Of a stretch of DNA of 64,000 nt, positions 39,664 through 48,691 are shown piece by piece; position 1 is the stretch's first letter; each line of letters opens with the position of its first letter. Under the pieces are notes generated by a model. That model searched no databases. It was given only the letters and a program-made list of their open reading frames with translations, and was not told the origin of the DNA. A program made the position numbers and the translations under genes. Origin of the DNA: Solirubrobacterales bacterium (GTDB lineage: Bacteria; Actinomycetota; Thermoleophilia; Solirubrobacterales; 70-9); assembly GCA_025450585.1 (NCBI GenBank), contig JANWHD010000028.1, positions 30,294 through 94,293 on the forward strand, read 5' to 3'.

Positions 39664-40017
39664 GAAACGACAGCTCGCTGCTTAGGACGGTTTACCCCCT
39701 CCCCTGGAGGAAACTGGCGGAAGAGAAGCGGGTCAGGCAAAGATACGTCCCTCACCCTCGCGAGAGGATGCCGGTATTCCCTACCTCCACGTCGTTGAAG
39801 TCCCGAGGGTCTCTTGCAAGCACGGCAAGATCGGAATCGATCCGATGTCACAAACGACTGCTCAAAGAGCCCCAAGCATAACAAAGAACGGAACGATTTC
39901 GGCCTACGCGTTGCGATGGTTCATATACACACGCAACCCCGACATGCTCGACCGCGGCACGGGCGACGACCGCGGATTTGCTGATCTAGCCACCTTCCGT
40001 CATCCTGTTCGAGCCGC
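39664..40017. other. Intergenic region between divergent genes
   Basis: No gene is supported. A 15-base inverted repeat (TCGGA-ATCGA-TCCGA, 39831-39845) lies about 170 bases upstream of the PucR-like start and could be an operator. The stretch near 39870-39960 is relatively AT-rich and probably holds the promoter of the 40018 gene, but I cannot choose one site. Confidence 0.4.
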
Positions 40018-41298
40018 GTGAGCCAGACCGGATTCCCTCGAAGAGAACGCAACGCCCGCGCGGTCCCTCCCAGGTGCCGCGCCGCCTTGGCACTCGTGGC
40101 GCTGACTGTCCTGGCGACACTGGTCTCGCAACCGATCGCGGCGCAGGGGAAGACCACGATCGGCTTCTGGGCCGGCGAGGCGGTTCCGGGCACGAACTGG
40201 GACGAACCCGACACCTACTGGAACCGGCGGGACACGAGCGCCTACACCCCCCAGCTCTGGAGCGTCCTGCGCGAGAACCGAATCCCCCTCTACTTCAACC
40301 TCCGCTACCGGCGGGACTTCGGCCCCGTGCCCCCGGGCATGCCCCACCGACGCGACGGGCTGGCGATCGTCCGCAAGGCCAATCGGCTCGGCGTGCCGGT
40401 CTGGGGATGGGTCCTGGTGCCCTTCACCTCGGGGTACTGGTCGTGGGACGGAGCGGCGACTGAGCATCTCGACGCCGTCAAGGCGCTCGTCCGCTGGGCA
40501 CGGGCGAAGCACGTCCAGCTGCGCGGCGTCGTCCTCGATCCCGAGCCCCAGCTCAACACGCCCTTCGAGACCTCGTCCGCACTGCTGGGAGCCGGAGACG
40601 GCACTGAACTGCCGTCGCTCCTGCAGCGCACGATCGACCCGGCCGGCCAGTGCGCGGCCTGGCAGGAGTACGCCCGCATCGCGCGCTGGGCCAGGAGCCA
40701 CCGCGTCCGCCTCGCGGCCGCACCGGCGCCGCTGGCGCTCGACGACATCGAAGACGGCCGCCTGGCGCTCCAGGACGCGGCCGGGTTCGTCGTGCCGAAC
40801 GCCGGCTGGCACGCGCTCTTCTTTCAGGCCTACCGCAGCGTCTTCTCCTACTACCTGGGGCACGACCCCGGACCGGGCATTGTCTCGTCCTACTTTCGCT
40901 CGTCCCGGAGCGAGTTCGGCGACGCGGGCCAGATCAGCCTCGGCAGCTCCGGCCGCGGCCCGTACCGGCGCTTCTCGCGCCTCCTCCGCGACGTTCGCCT
41001 GGCCGCCACGCTCGGCGCTCGCAACGTGCCGATCTACTCGCTCGAGCGGACCCTGAGGGCGTACGGCGGGCCGCGCTCGGTGATCCGGCTGGCCCAGGCC
41101 GCGGATCGTCCCTTCACCGGATCCGGGCGGGCCAGGGCCTCCGCGCCCACCCCTCAGGCCAGGGCGGTCCGGGCGGGTATCAGGGGCGTCGACGCGGCGG
41201 CCCTGGCCGCCACCTCGCTGGCCACGGACGCCAACGGCGCCCCGCTGCTCGCCAACTCCTGGCCCTACGGCTGCGGTAGCTGGGTGCCGCTCGGGTAG
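40018..41298 (+). CDS. Secreted protein of unknown function, TIM-barrel-like
   Basis: The 426-residue protein starts (GTG 40018) with a basic N-terminus and a signal peptide (CRAALALVALTVLATLVSQPIAAQG). Segments such as IPLYFNLRYRRDFGP, LAIVRKANRLGVPVWGWVLVPFTSGYW, LRGVVLDPEPQLN and VRLAAAPAPLALDDI look like successive beta-alpha units of a barrel. DPEP near residue 180 is a possible catalytic acid site, as in glycoside hydrolase-like folds. The C-terminus is Ala/Gly-rich. I recognise no named family. Neighbours on both sides are on the other strand, so it is a single-gene unit. Confidence 0.75.
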   Translation: MSQTGFPRRERNARAVPPRCRAALALVALTVLATLVSQPIAAQGKTTIGFWAGEAVPGTNWDEPDTYWNRRDTSAYTPQLWSVLRENRIPLYFNLRYRRDFGPVPPGMPHRRDGLAIVRKANRLGVPVWGWVLVPFTSGYWSWDGAATEHLDAVKALVRWARAKHVQLRGVVLDPEPQLNTPFETSSALLGAGDGTELPSLLQRTIDPAGQCAAWQEYARIARWARSHRVRLAAAPAPLALDDIEDGRLALQDAAGFVVPNAGWHALFFQAYRSVFSYYLGHDPGPGIVSSYFRSSRSEFGDAGQISLGSSGRGPYRRFSRLLRDVRLAATLGARNVPIYSLERTLRAYGGPRSVIRLAQAADRPFTGSGRARASAPTPQARAVRAGIRGVDAAALAATSLATDANGAPLLANSWPYGCGSWVPLG

Positions 41299-41309
41299 AG
41301 CGGATAGAG

Positions 41310-42716
41310 CTAGTCGGGGGGTTGCATGACCTCGACCCGGCCGTCCTCGGCGGCCGACTGCAGGGCCGCGTAGTCCGCTTCGTTCTGATCGGCGTAGGTC
41401 TCGGCGAAGGCCGCCATCGCCTTGTCGAAGGTGTCGCTCTTGCCGAGATAGGCGGCGATCGCGATGCGGTCGCCGCTGCGAGCGTGGGCGTGGGCCAGGG
41501 TCGTGCCGCAGATCTGGGCGTAGGCGGTGAGGGCGGGGGGATCCATACGTTCGACCTTCACCGAGCCCTTCATGTCCCAGAGCTGGCGGACGTAGAAGTC
41601 GCGCCGCTGGCCATCGATGCCGGTCGTCTTGACCCAGCCGAGCATGATGTCGCTGGCGGCCTGCACCAGGCGCTGGCCCTGGACGACGCGCTCGCCCTGG
41701 TTCTCGAAGGCACTCGGGGCGGCGTAGGGCTCAAGCACCGAGCGCTGGGCTTCCTTCACCTGGAGAAAGAGGGGATCGCCATCGTCGCGCCCCAGCATCA
41801 GCACAACCCAGGCTCGGGTGCCGACGCTGCCGACCCCGACGACTTTGAGCGCGGCGTCGACGAAGCGGTAGCTGTCGAGGAGCGCGCGGCGGTCCTCGGA
41901 AAGCGTGGCGCGGTAGTCGGCGAGGGCCTCCAGCACTCGTGCTTCGACGTTCGCCCCGGTCTCGGCCGCCAGCTCATCGATCGGCACGATCAGGGGCGGT
42001 TCGCTGACGATCCGCAGCCTGCCGTCGACTTCGCGGGTGAGCTTGGAGAGGGCGCGCATCCTGTCCTTGGCCTGGGTCTTGGCCAGGTTGCGCCTGAAGG
42101 CCTCGCGCTCCTTCTCACCAGCCGCGGCGCCCCAGCGCTCGGCAACCGTCGGCACGTCCATCTTCGTGTACCAGACCTCGAGGTTGCCTAGCTCGGCCAG
42201 CCGCCGCATCGCCTCGCGGTACTCGGCCATCCCCGCAGCGACGATCGCGGTCCGCTCGCCCCGCTTGAACCCGCTTTCGCGCCCGGCAACGGCGAAGCTG
42301 GCGGCGAGCCGCATCGCGTCCCACTCCCACGGCCCCGGCAGGGTCTCGTCGAAGTCGTTGACATCGAAGACGAGCTCGCGGTCGGGCGAGGCGTAGGCAC
42401 CGAAGTTGGAGAGGTGGGCGTCGCCGCAGAGCTGCACGTCGAAGCCGCTGCGCGCCGTGCCCGCCAGATCGGCGGCCATCACTGCCGCAGCACCGCGGTA
42501 AAAGGCGAACGGCGAGGCGAGCATCCGCGCGTAGCGAAGCGGCACCAGCTGGCCGACCCGCGAAGTCGCCTGGCCCTCGAGCAGCTCGACCGGGTCGGAC
42601 CGGTCGCTCGCCGGCGCCCACTCGCCGTGACTCGAGCGCGGGGCCCCGGCGCGGGCGGCCTTGCCGGTGGCGGCGCGCTCGGCCGGGGACCTAGGGCTCT
42701 GCAGCGGGTCGGACAT
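41310..42716 (-). CDS. DUF2252 family protein
   Basis: The 468-residue protein matches DUF2252: LVPLRYARMLASPFAFYRGAA, DVQLCGDAHLSNFG, VFDVNDFDETLPGPWEWDAMRLAASF and YVRQLWDMKGS. The GDAHLSNFG and FD.ND.DE motifs resemble the catalytic loops of aminoglycoside phosphotransferase/kinase-like folds, so a phosphotransfer role is possible, though unproven for the family. It begins where the MFS transporter gene ends (TGATG overlap), so both are on one mRNA. Soluble, no signal peptide. Confidence 0.87.
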   Translation of the reverse strand: MSDPLQSPRSPAERAATGKAARAGAPRSSHGEWAPASDRSDPVELLEGQATSRVGQLVPLRYARMLASPFAFYRGAAAVMAADLAGTARSGFDVQLCGDAHLSNFGAYASPDRELVFDVNDFDETLPGPWEWDAMRLAASFAVAGRESGFKRGERTAIVAAGMAEYREAMRRLAELGNLEVWYTKMDVPTVAERWGAAAGEKEREAFRRNLAKTQAKDRMRALSKLTREVDGRLRIVSEPPLIVPIDELAAETGANVEARVLEALADYRATLSEDRRALLDSYRFVDAALKVVGVGSVGTRAWVVLMLGRDDGDPLFLQVKEAQRSVLEPYAAPSAFENQGERVVQGQRLVQAASDIMLGWVKTTGIDGQRRDFYVRQLWDMKGSVKVERMDPPALTAYAQICGTTLAHAHARSGDRIAIAAYLGKSDTFDKAMAAFAETYADQNEADYAALQSAAEDGRVEVMQPPD

Positions 42717-44344
42717 CAGGCGGCCGTGGGCTCGGGGTCGAGCGGCGGCGGATCGGGCCCGGCCTGGAGCTCGTCGAAGCGCCGGTCCGGCAGGCGCCGC
42801 GTGGACCAGAAAGAGCAGACGGTGAGGAAGGCGGCGAAGAGGAAGGCGGTCTTCAGGGCCTCGATCTGGGCGTCTTCGTAGTTCTCGACCAGGGCGTCGG
42901 TGGTCGCGGCGTCGAGCCCGGCCTCGGTCGCGCCGGCACGGACCTCTTCAGAGGAGACGAAGCTCCCCCCCGCGCTCAGCTGCACCTCGAGCTGGTCGCT
43001 GACGTCGCCGGAGATCCGCGCGTCCTCGGCGACGTTCGAGGTGAAGGCGGTGATCAGGCCGGTGATCACGATTGCGCCGAGCAGTGCCGTGCCCAGCGAG
43101 GAGCCGAGCTGCTGGGAGGTGCTCTGCAGGCCGCCGGCCTCGCTGCGGTCGTCGTCGGATACGGCTGACTGGACGACGTTGCCGAGCTGGGAGACGATTA
43201 GGCCCATGCCGATGCCGAGCACTCCCATCGCGACCAGGAACGATGAGTTGTCGAGCTCGGGCTCGATCGTGCCGAGCAGCATCAGGGTCGAGACGAGGAC
43301 CGTTAGCAGGCCGGTGCGGACCAGCGGCTTCGGCGCAAACCGCTTCGCCAGCGCCGAGCCGACGATCGAGGCGAAGAAGAGCCCAGCGGAGGCGGGCAGC
43401 ATCCGCACCCCCGTTTCGAGCGCATCGAGGCCCTGAACGATCTGAAGGAAGAGCGGGATTGTGAAGAAGACGCCCATCAGGATCAGGTTCTGGGCGAGGA
43501 ACATCGCGACACCACCGCGCAGCTGGGGGATTTTCAGCATCGGCAGGTGGACGAGGGGGTCCTGGCCGAGGCGTTCGCGACGGCGCTCCCACGCCGCGAA
43601 GGTGGCGAGCATGAGCGCCCCCGCCCCGATCACGAACGGGGTCAGCGAGAAGCCAAAGGGCTCGATCGGCGAGCTGCGCGGCACCAGCCAGCCCCAGTTG
43701 CTCGCCTGCAGCACGCCGAAGACGATCAGGGCCAGGCCGGCGGCGGAGAGCACGCCGCCAACCCAGTCGAGACTGGGAGCCGGGCCCTCGCGCTCGGGCT
43801 CGCGGATCATCCGCGTCCCCAGCAGGATGCCGATGGCGACGACTACCTCGCCGATGAAGACCACCCGCCAGCTGAGCTCGGTCGTCGCCCAGCCGCCGAG
43901 GATCGGGCCGACGGCGATGCCGGCGCCGGCGACGCCGCCCAGAACTCCGTAGGCAATCGCCCGGTCGGCGCCCTTGTAGTTGCCGGCGACCAGGGCAATC
44001 AGAGCTGGTATGACGAGCGCCGCGCCGATCCCCTCGAGAACCGACCAGCCGAGCATCAGCGAGGGCACGCTCCAGGAGGCGGCCGTCAATCCCGACCCGA
44101 CGCCGTAGATGCAGAGCCCGATCGCGAAGGCGCGCCGTCGCCCCCAGATGTCGCCCAGCTTGCCGCCGGTCAGCATCAGGCCCGCCATCACCAGCGCGTA
44201 GAAGGCGATCACCGCCTGAATCGTCGTGACCGTTGTGTCGAAGTCCTCGACCAGCTGGGAAATAGCCACGTTCATCACCGCCTGGTCGAGCACCATCAGG
44301 AACTGCGCGGTCGCCAGGACGGCAAGGACTCCCCACTTCTTCAT
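42716..44344 (-). CDS. MFS transporter, DHA2 (14-helix, EmrB/QacA) type
   Basis: The 542-residue protein has 14 hydrophobic segments and the subfamily motifs LDQAVMNVAISQLVEDF (helix 1), GGKLGDIWGRRRAFAIG (motif A) and GGVAGAGIAVGPILGGW (antiporter motif C). It is a proton-driven multidrug or metabolite exporter in the inner membrane. The ATG at 44344 begins helix 1; an in-frame opening to 44893 runs through the fur-type gene and is not coding. It follows the zur-like gene by 53 bases and is probably read through from the zinc operon or from its own promoter in that gap. Substrate unknown. Confidence 0.88.
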   Translation of the reverse strand: MKKWGVLAVLATAQFLMVLDQAVMNVAISQLVEDFDTTVTTIQAVIAFYALVMAGLMLTGGKLGDIWGRRRAFAIGLCIYGVGSGLTAASWSVPSLMLGWSVLEGIGAALVIPALIALVAGNYKGADRAIAYGVLGGVAGAGIAVGPILGGWATTELSWRVVFIGEVVVAIGILLGTRMIREPEREGPAPSLDWVGGVLSAAGLALIVFGVLQASNWGWLVPRSSPIEPFGFSLTPFVIGAGALMLATFAAWERRRERLGQDPLVHLPMLKIPQLRGGVAMFLAQNLILMGVFFTIPLFLQIVQGLDALETGVRMLPASAGLFFASIVGSALAKRFAPKPLVRTGLLTVLVSTLMLLGTIEPELDNSSFLVAMGVLGIGMGLIVSQLGNVVQSAVSDDDRSEAGGLQSTSQQLGSSLGTALLGAIVITGLITAFTSNVAEDARISGDVSDQLEVQLSAGGSFVSSEEVRAGATEAGLDAATTDALVENYEDAQIEALKTAFLFAAFLTVCSFWSTRRLPDRRFDELQAGPDPPPLDPEPTAA

Positions 44345-44397
44345 CGGCAGCAGCTTCGCATCTTTCGCACCGAGTCGAAGCCGGCCACCCCGGTCGA

Positions 44398-44844
44398 TCA
44401 GTCCGCGCAGCGCTCGCAGAGGCCGCGCAGGACCACGTCGTGATCGGTGACCTCGAAGCTGATCTCCTCGGAGAGCCTGGCGATCGCGCGCTCGAGCTTC
44501 GGGTCCTCGAAGGGAACCATCCGCCCGCACTTGCGGCAGATCGCGTGGTGGTGGTGCTCTCCGCCGGGCTCGACGCGCTCGTATCCGGCCGTCCCCCGCG
44601 TCACCTCCATCCGCTGCACCAGGCCAAGCTGCTCGAGCTGCTCCAGCGCCCGGTAGACGCTGGCGCGACCGACCGCGGGTCGGCGGCGGCGCAACTCGTC
44701 GTCGAGCTCGATCGCGGTGACGGCGCAGTCGTGGCGGGCCAGTGCCTCGACAACAGCGGTGCGGGCACCGCCGCGCCGGTAGCCCGCCTGCCGGAGGGCG
44801 CGTAGGGCGTGCTCCGCCCAGGCGCTGTCGGCTCTGGCTGGCAT
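44398..44844 (-). CDS. zur: Fur-family metalloregulator, probably Zur
   Basis: The 148-residue protein has the Fur winged helix (RRGGARTAVVEALARHDCAVTAIELDDELRR...ASVYRALEQLEQLGLVQRM) and the metal sites GEHHHHAICRKCGRMVPFED and LRGLCERC, giving the structural Zn site (two CxxC) and the regulatory His sites. Its gene is the last of the zinc uptake operon and overlaps znuB by TGATG, which supports Zur over Fur or PerR. Zn-bound protein would repress at the AT-rich palindrome at 48182-48208. An iron role cannot be fully excluded. Confidence 0.85.
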   Translation of the reverse strand: MPARADSAWAEHALRALRQAGYRRGGARTAVVEALARHDCAVTAIELDDELRRRRPAVGRASVYRALEQLEQLGLVQRMEVTRGTAGYERVEPGGEHHHHAICRKCGRMVPFEDPKLERAIARLSEEISFEVTDHDVVLRGLCERCAD

Positions 44845-45686
44845 CAGGCGATCGTAGCCTCAGCTGACGGTGTGGCCGACCGGTGCGCCGCAAACCAGCG
44901 ACCCAGCGGCAGGGAGAGCAGGTAGACGGCGACGATCGCCAGCGCCACCGAGGCCCCGCCGGCGGTGCCGGCGGAATAGGAGAGGTACAGCCCAGCGACC
45001 CCCGCGAGGACGGCGACCAGCGTGGCGATCAGCATCGTCGGCAACATCCGGTCGGCGAGCTGGCGCGCGGCGGCGGCCGGGCCGACGAAGACGGCGACGA
45101 CGAGCAGGTTGCCGAGCCCCTGTACGGCGACCACGGTCGCGGCGGCCAGCAGGACCAGCAGCGCCGCGTCGGCGAGAGCCGGGGAAACGCCGAGCGCCCG
45201 CGCCGCGCCGCGATCGAAGCCGACCACGAGCAGCCTGCCGTGCAGGAGCCCGAGGGAGAGGAGCACGAGCGCCGCCAGGGCCGCGGCCGCGGCCAGGTCG
45301 GCATCGGTGACCCCGAACGGGTCGCCGAAGAGCAGCGCCTCGACCCCCGGCGGGGACTGCGGCGAAAGCGCCAGCAGCACGCCGAGCCCGAACATCGTCG
45401 TCACCACCACCGCGACGGCCGCTTCGCGGCTCACTCCCACGACCCTGGCGCCGAGCGCGATCGCCAGCGCCGCGACGACAACCGCCGGGGTGGCGCCGAG
45501 CAGCAGCGGGGCGCCGGCGATGGCGGCGAGGACGAGCCCGGGAAAGAGCGAGTGGGCGAGCGACTCGGCGGCGTAGGAGAGGCCGTAGAAGACGACCCAG
45601 CAGCCGAGCGCGCCTCCGGCGACTCCGATCAACACCACCTCCGCGAGGGCGCGCTGCATGAACGGTTCTTGCAGGGGCTCGAGCAT
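44844..45686 (-). CDS. znuB: Zinc/manganese ABC transporter permease (ZnuB-like)
   Basis: The 280-residue protein has eight or so hydrophobic segments and ABC-3 family motifs (MQRALAEVVLIGVAGGALGCWVVFYGLSY, SLAHSLFPGLVLA, VGFDRGAARALGVSP, VQGLGNLLVVAVFVGPAAAARQLADRM). It forms the membrane channel with ZnuC. It starts one base after the znuC stop. A second permease domain is encoded in the fusion protein at 46422, so the transporter may be a heterodimer of the two permeases. Confidence 0.88.
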   Translation of the reverse strand: MLEPLQEPFMQRALAEVVLIGVAGGALGCWVVFYGLSYAAESLAHSLFPGLVLAAIAGAPLLLGATPAVVVAALAIALGARVVGVSREAAVAVVVTTMFGLGVLLALSPQSPPGVEALLFGDPFGVTDADLAAAAALAALVLLSLGLLHGRLLVVGFDRGAARALGVSPALADAALLVLLAAATVVAVQGLGNLLVVAVFVGPAAAARQLADRMLPTMLIATLVAVLAGVAGLYLSYSAGTAGGASVALAIVAVYLLSLPLGRWFAAHRSATPSAEATIA

Positions 45687-45687
45687 C

Positions 45688-46440
45688 TCAGTGGTGGTGA
45701 TGGTGCGGAGGCAGGATCGCCCTCCCCCCGCCGCCGGGGAGCTCGACGATCGCCCCGCCGTAGGTCGCTTCCAGCACGCCGACGTCGGCGAGCACCTCGT
45801 CGGGGGGGCCGCAGGCGATCTGGCGCCCGGCGATGCAGAGGACGAGGTCGCAGGCGCGGGCCTGCTCGAGGTCGTGGGTGGCGATCACGACCCCCCTGCC
45901 CTCGCTCGTCAGCTCGCCGATCAGCGCTTCCAGTCGCTCGCCGCTGGGGCGGTCGAGGCCCGAGAACGGCTCGTCGAGCAGCAGCACGCCGGCATCCCGC
46001 ACGAGGGCGCGGGCGATCAGGACCCGCTGGCGCTGGCCGCCGGAGAGGCGGCCGAAGGTCTCCCCGGCAAGCGATCCCAAGCCGACCCGCTCCAGCGCGC
46101 GCCCGGCCGCCTCGCGCTCACGCCGTCCGGGCCGTCGCCACCAGGGTAGGGCCGCGAGCGCCCCCATCGTCGCCACGTCGAGGGCGGAGACGGGGTAGTC
46201 GAGGCGGGAGCGCTCGGTCTGCGGCACCGTGCCGCAGGCCGCGGAGACGCGCAGCGTGCCGCCGAAGACGCGCAGTTCGCCCAACACCGCGCGCAGCAGC
46301 GTCGTCTTGCCGCCGCCGTTGGAGCCGAGCAGGGCGAGCCTCTGGCCGGAGCGCAGCGAGAAGGTGATTCCGGAGATAGCCGGCGTGCCGTCGTATCCGG
46401 CCGCCAGGTCCGAGGCCTCGATCAGGAGCCGATCCTGCAT
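45688..46440 (-). CDS. znuC: Zinc/manganese ABC transporter ATP-binding protein (ZnuC-like)
   Basis: The 250-residue protein has Walker A GSNGGGKTT, signature LSGGQRQRV, Walker B VLLLDEP and the switch His in ATHDLEQA, in the usual order. It energises the two permease domains. The C-terminus ends in ILPPHHHHH, a natural His tail likely to bind Zn. Its start overlaps the fusion gene by 19 bases. The His tail could sense intracellular zinc, but this is inference. Confidence 0.9.
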   Translation of the reverse strand: MQDRLLIEASDLAAGYDGTPAISGITFSLRSGQRLALLGSNGGGKTTLLRAVLGELRVFGGTLRVSAACGTVPQTERSRLDYPVSALDVATMGALAALPWWRRPGRREREAAGRALERVGLGSLAGETFGRLSGGQRQRVLIARALVRDAGVLLLDEPFSGLDRPSGERLEALIGELTSEGRGVVIATHDLEQARACDLVLCIAGRQIACGPPDEVLADVGVLEATYGGAIVELPGGGGRAILPPHHHHH

Positions 46441-48170
46441 CCTCGCCTCCCTCCGGTGAAGCCGCGCAGCATCGCGTCCGCGTTGGCCGCCTCCATCTGC
46501 AGGTAGGTGGCGCCGTCCGATCCCTCCGGGCCGAGCGTGTCGCCGTAGAGCGTGTACTCGGCCGTGGTGCCGGTCTGGGCGGCGATCGCCTCGGCGACCT
46601 TCGAGCTGAGCGAGCTCTCGGGGAAGACGGCTTCGACGCCTTCGCGTTCGACCAGGCCAGCGAGGGCGCTGAGATCCTTGGCAGAGGGCTGGGCCTGGGT
46701 CGCCTGCGAGGGGATGACCGCTCCGACCACGTCAATGCCGTAACGCCCGGCGAAGTAGCCGAAGGCGCCGTGATCGGTGACCAGCTTGCGACGGGCGGCC
46801 GGAACCGACTCCATGCAGCGGCCGATGCCTGCGTCGAGCGTCCGCAGCCTTGTGAGGTATGCCGCGGCCCGGCGCTCGAACACGCCCCTGTGGGCCGGGT
46901 CGGCGGCCACCAGGCTGCGCTCGATCTCGCGCACCGCGGCCTCGGCGTTGCGCGGGTCGTGCCACCAGTGGGGGTCGTAGGTGGATGCCTCCTCCCCGCT
47001 CCGCTCGCCGGGCAGCCGCTCGGGCACCGCGGCACCCAGATCGACGACCTCGGCCTCGCTGCCGCTGTCGGAGACCACCTCGCCGATCCACTCGTCGAGC
47101 TCGTCGCCGCTGGTGAAGACGAGCTCGGCCTCGGCGGTCGCAACCACGTCGCTGGGACGCGGCTCGTACTCGTGAGGGTCGGTGTTCGGCTGCAGGATCT
47201 GGTCGACCGCGACCGCGCCGCCGCCGACCTCGCGGACGAAATCGCCGACCTGGGTGGTCGTCGCGACCACGTCGAGCTGGCCGTCTTCGTCTCCGGAGCC
47301 GCCCGCGCATCCGGCGAGGAGCAACGCTGCGGCGGCAAGGGCGACGGCCGCGAGAGCCGGCCTGCGCGGCGCGCTCAGCGATCGCGCCATCGCAGCGAGA
47401 GCGAAGACTGCACCGGAGACGACGGCGATCGTCGCCCCCGGCGGGGCGTCGGTCTTGACCGAGAGCCAGAGCCCGACGGCCCCCTCGACGGCGACAAGCG
47501 CGATGCTGGCGAGCTGCCAGGTCCGCATCCGCTCGACGAAGAGGCGCACGGTGAGGGCGGGCACGACGAAGAGCGCGGCGACCAGCAGCGCCCCGATCGT
47601 CGAGAGCGCGGCGACGATCGCAAAGGCGATCAGGCCGAGGAGCACGATCTCGAGACCGCGGGCGCCGGTCCCCAGGGCCTCGGCCGAGCCGGGGTCGAAG
47701 CCGGTCGCCAGCCAGCGATGGCCAAGCAGCAGCGAGGCGAGGACGGTAGCGCCGGCCGCGACCGCGGCGAGGGCGATGTCGCCGTCGTCGACCAGGAGCA
47801 AGCTGCCGAAGAGCAGGGTCTCGACGTTGGCGCCGGAGCCGAAGACGTCGCTGGCGAGGATCGTGCCCGCCGCAAGGCAGCCGACGAGGACGATCGCCAC
47901 CGCCGCGTCGCGCCCCTCCTCCTCGCGGCGGGACAGCAGAGCCGTGCCGGCGCTGAAGAGAGCCGCCGCGCCGAAGGCCCCCAGCGGCGCGGCGAACCCG
48001 AGCCCGTCGGCGAGCACCAGCCCGGGGAAGGCCGCGGTCCCGACTGCATGGGAGAAGAAGGCGAGCCCGCGCAAGACGATCCAGGTCCCGAGCAGCCCCG
48101 CCGGCACCGCCAGGATCGCCACCTCGATCAGGCCACGCTGGACGAAGGGCAGCTGGAACGGCTCGAGCAC
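46422..48170 (-). CDS. Fusion of ABC-3 permease and ZnuA-like zinc-binding protein
   Basis: This 582-residue protein joins two usually separate parts. Residues 1-270 are an ABC-3 permease (LEPFQLPFVQRGLIEVAILAV..., SHAVGTAAFPGLVLAD, TGFDPGSAEALGTGARG). A short Pro/Arg linker is followed by AALLLAGC (Cys288), a lipobox-like hydrophobic segment, then a cluster A-I binding protein with His333 (NTDPHEYEP), His401/His404 (YDPHWWHDP), His467 (TDHGAFGYF) and Glu518 as likely metal ligands. There is no frameshift; the frame is continuous. The His-rich loop of ZnuA is missing. The start is GTG 48170, eight bases from a TTTAAT -10. It would capture and pass zinc in one polypeptide. Confidence 0.88.
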   Translation of the reverse strand: MLEPFQLPFVQRGLIEVAILAVPAGLLGTWIVLRGLAFFSHAVGTAAFPGLVLADGLGFAAPLGAFGAAALFSAGTALLSRREEEGRDAAVAIVLVGCLAAGTILASDVFGSGANVETLLFGSLLLVDDGDIALAAVAAGATVLASLLLGHRWLATGFDPGSAEALGTGARGLEIVLLGLIAFAIVAALSTIGALLVAALFVVPALTVRLFVERMRTWQLASIALVAVEGAVGLWLSVKTDAPPGATIAVVSGAVFALAAMARSLSAPRRPALAAVALAAAALLLAGCAGGSGDEDGQLDVVATTTQVGDFVREVGGGAVAVDQILQPNTDPHEYEPRPSDVVATAEAELVFTSGDELDEWIGEVVSDSGSEAEVVDLGAAVPERLPGERSGEEASTYDPHWWHDPRNAEAAVREIERSLVAADPAHRGVFERRAAAYLTRLRTLDAGIGRCMESVPAARRKLVTDHGAFGYFAGRYGIDVVGAVIPSQATQAQPSAKDLSALAGLVEREGVEAVFPESSLSSKVAEAIAAQTGTTAEYTLYGDTLGPEGSDGATYLQMEAANADAMLRGFTGGRRGCRIGS

Positions 48171-48181
48171 GGTCGCCGATT

Positions 48182-48208
48182 AAATCAAAATGAGATCCAT
48201 TTTTATTT
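48182..48208. promoter_or_regulatory. Candidate Zur box upstream of the zinc operon
   Basis: AAATCAAAATG (48182-48192) and CATTTTTATTT (48198-48208) form an 11-bp inverted repeat with one mismatch and a five-base spacer in otherwise GC-rich DNA. The minus-strand -10 TTTAAT (48184-48179) of the operon overlaps it. Size, AT-richness and location fit a Zur/Fur-family operator. Confidence 0.7.
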
Positions 48209-48260
48209 TCTTTCGGTGACTCTCCTCCCGATACGGTGCGGCCGTGCGCGGGAGCCGGAG

Positions 48261-48677
48261 ATGAGAGCGCTCGTCCAGCGGGTCAGCCAGGCCGCCGTCG
48301 ACGTCGAGGGCGAGCGGGTGGCGCAGATCGGCCCGGGGATGCTCGTCCTGCTCGGGGTGAGGCGCGGCGACACAGCGGACGACGCCGACCGGCTCGCCGA
48401 CAAGGTGCGGGCGCTGCGGATCTTCGACGACGCCGAGGGGCGAATGAACGAGCCGCTCGGGGAGCACGAGGTGCTCTGCGTCAGCCAGTTCACCCTCTAC
48501 GGCGACGCACGCAAGGGCAACCGCCCCAGCTACATGGACGCGGCTCCCGGCGCCGAGGCCGAGCCCCTCTACGACCGCTTCTGCGAGCGCCTCGGCGCCG
48601 CCAAGGGCGTCTTCGGCGCTTGCATGGGCGTGGCCCTGGTCAACGACGGCCCGGTCACCCTGATGCTCGAGTCATGA
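48261..48677 (+). CDS. dtd: D-aminoacyl-tRNA deacylase
   Basis: The 138-residue protein has the DTD motifs MRALVQRVSQAAVDVEGE, SQFTLYGDARKGNRPS and NDGPVT (the Gly-cisPro site), with normal length. It hydrolyses D-amino acids from tRNA in the cytoplasm. The ATG at 48261 follows GGAG. A longer frame upstream is an antisense image of the zinc fusion gene. It is divergent from the zinc operon, and the Zur box lies about 50 bases upstream of it, so dtd expression may be influenced by it. Confidence 0.93.
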   Translation: MRALVQRVSQAAVDVEGERVAQIGPGMLVLLGVRRGDTADDADRLADKVRALRIFDDAEGRMNEPLGEHEVLCVSQFTLYGDARKGNRPSYMDAAPGAEAEPLYDRFCERLGAAKGVFGACMGVALVNDGPVTLMLES

Positions 48678-48691
48678 GGCCCAACCAACCC

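Noticed and set aside
46770..48260. Long plus-strand open frame before dtd
   Set aside because: It is the antisense image of the zinc permease/binding-protein fusion, has the skewed Arg/Asp/Glu/Gly composition of such shadows, and only its end (from 48261) is the real dtd.
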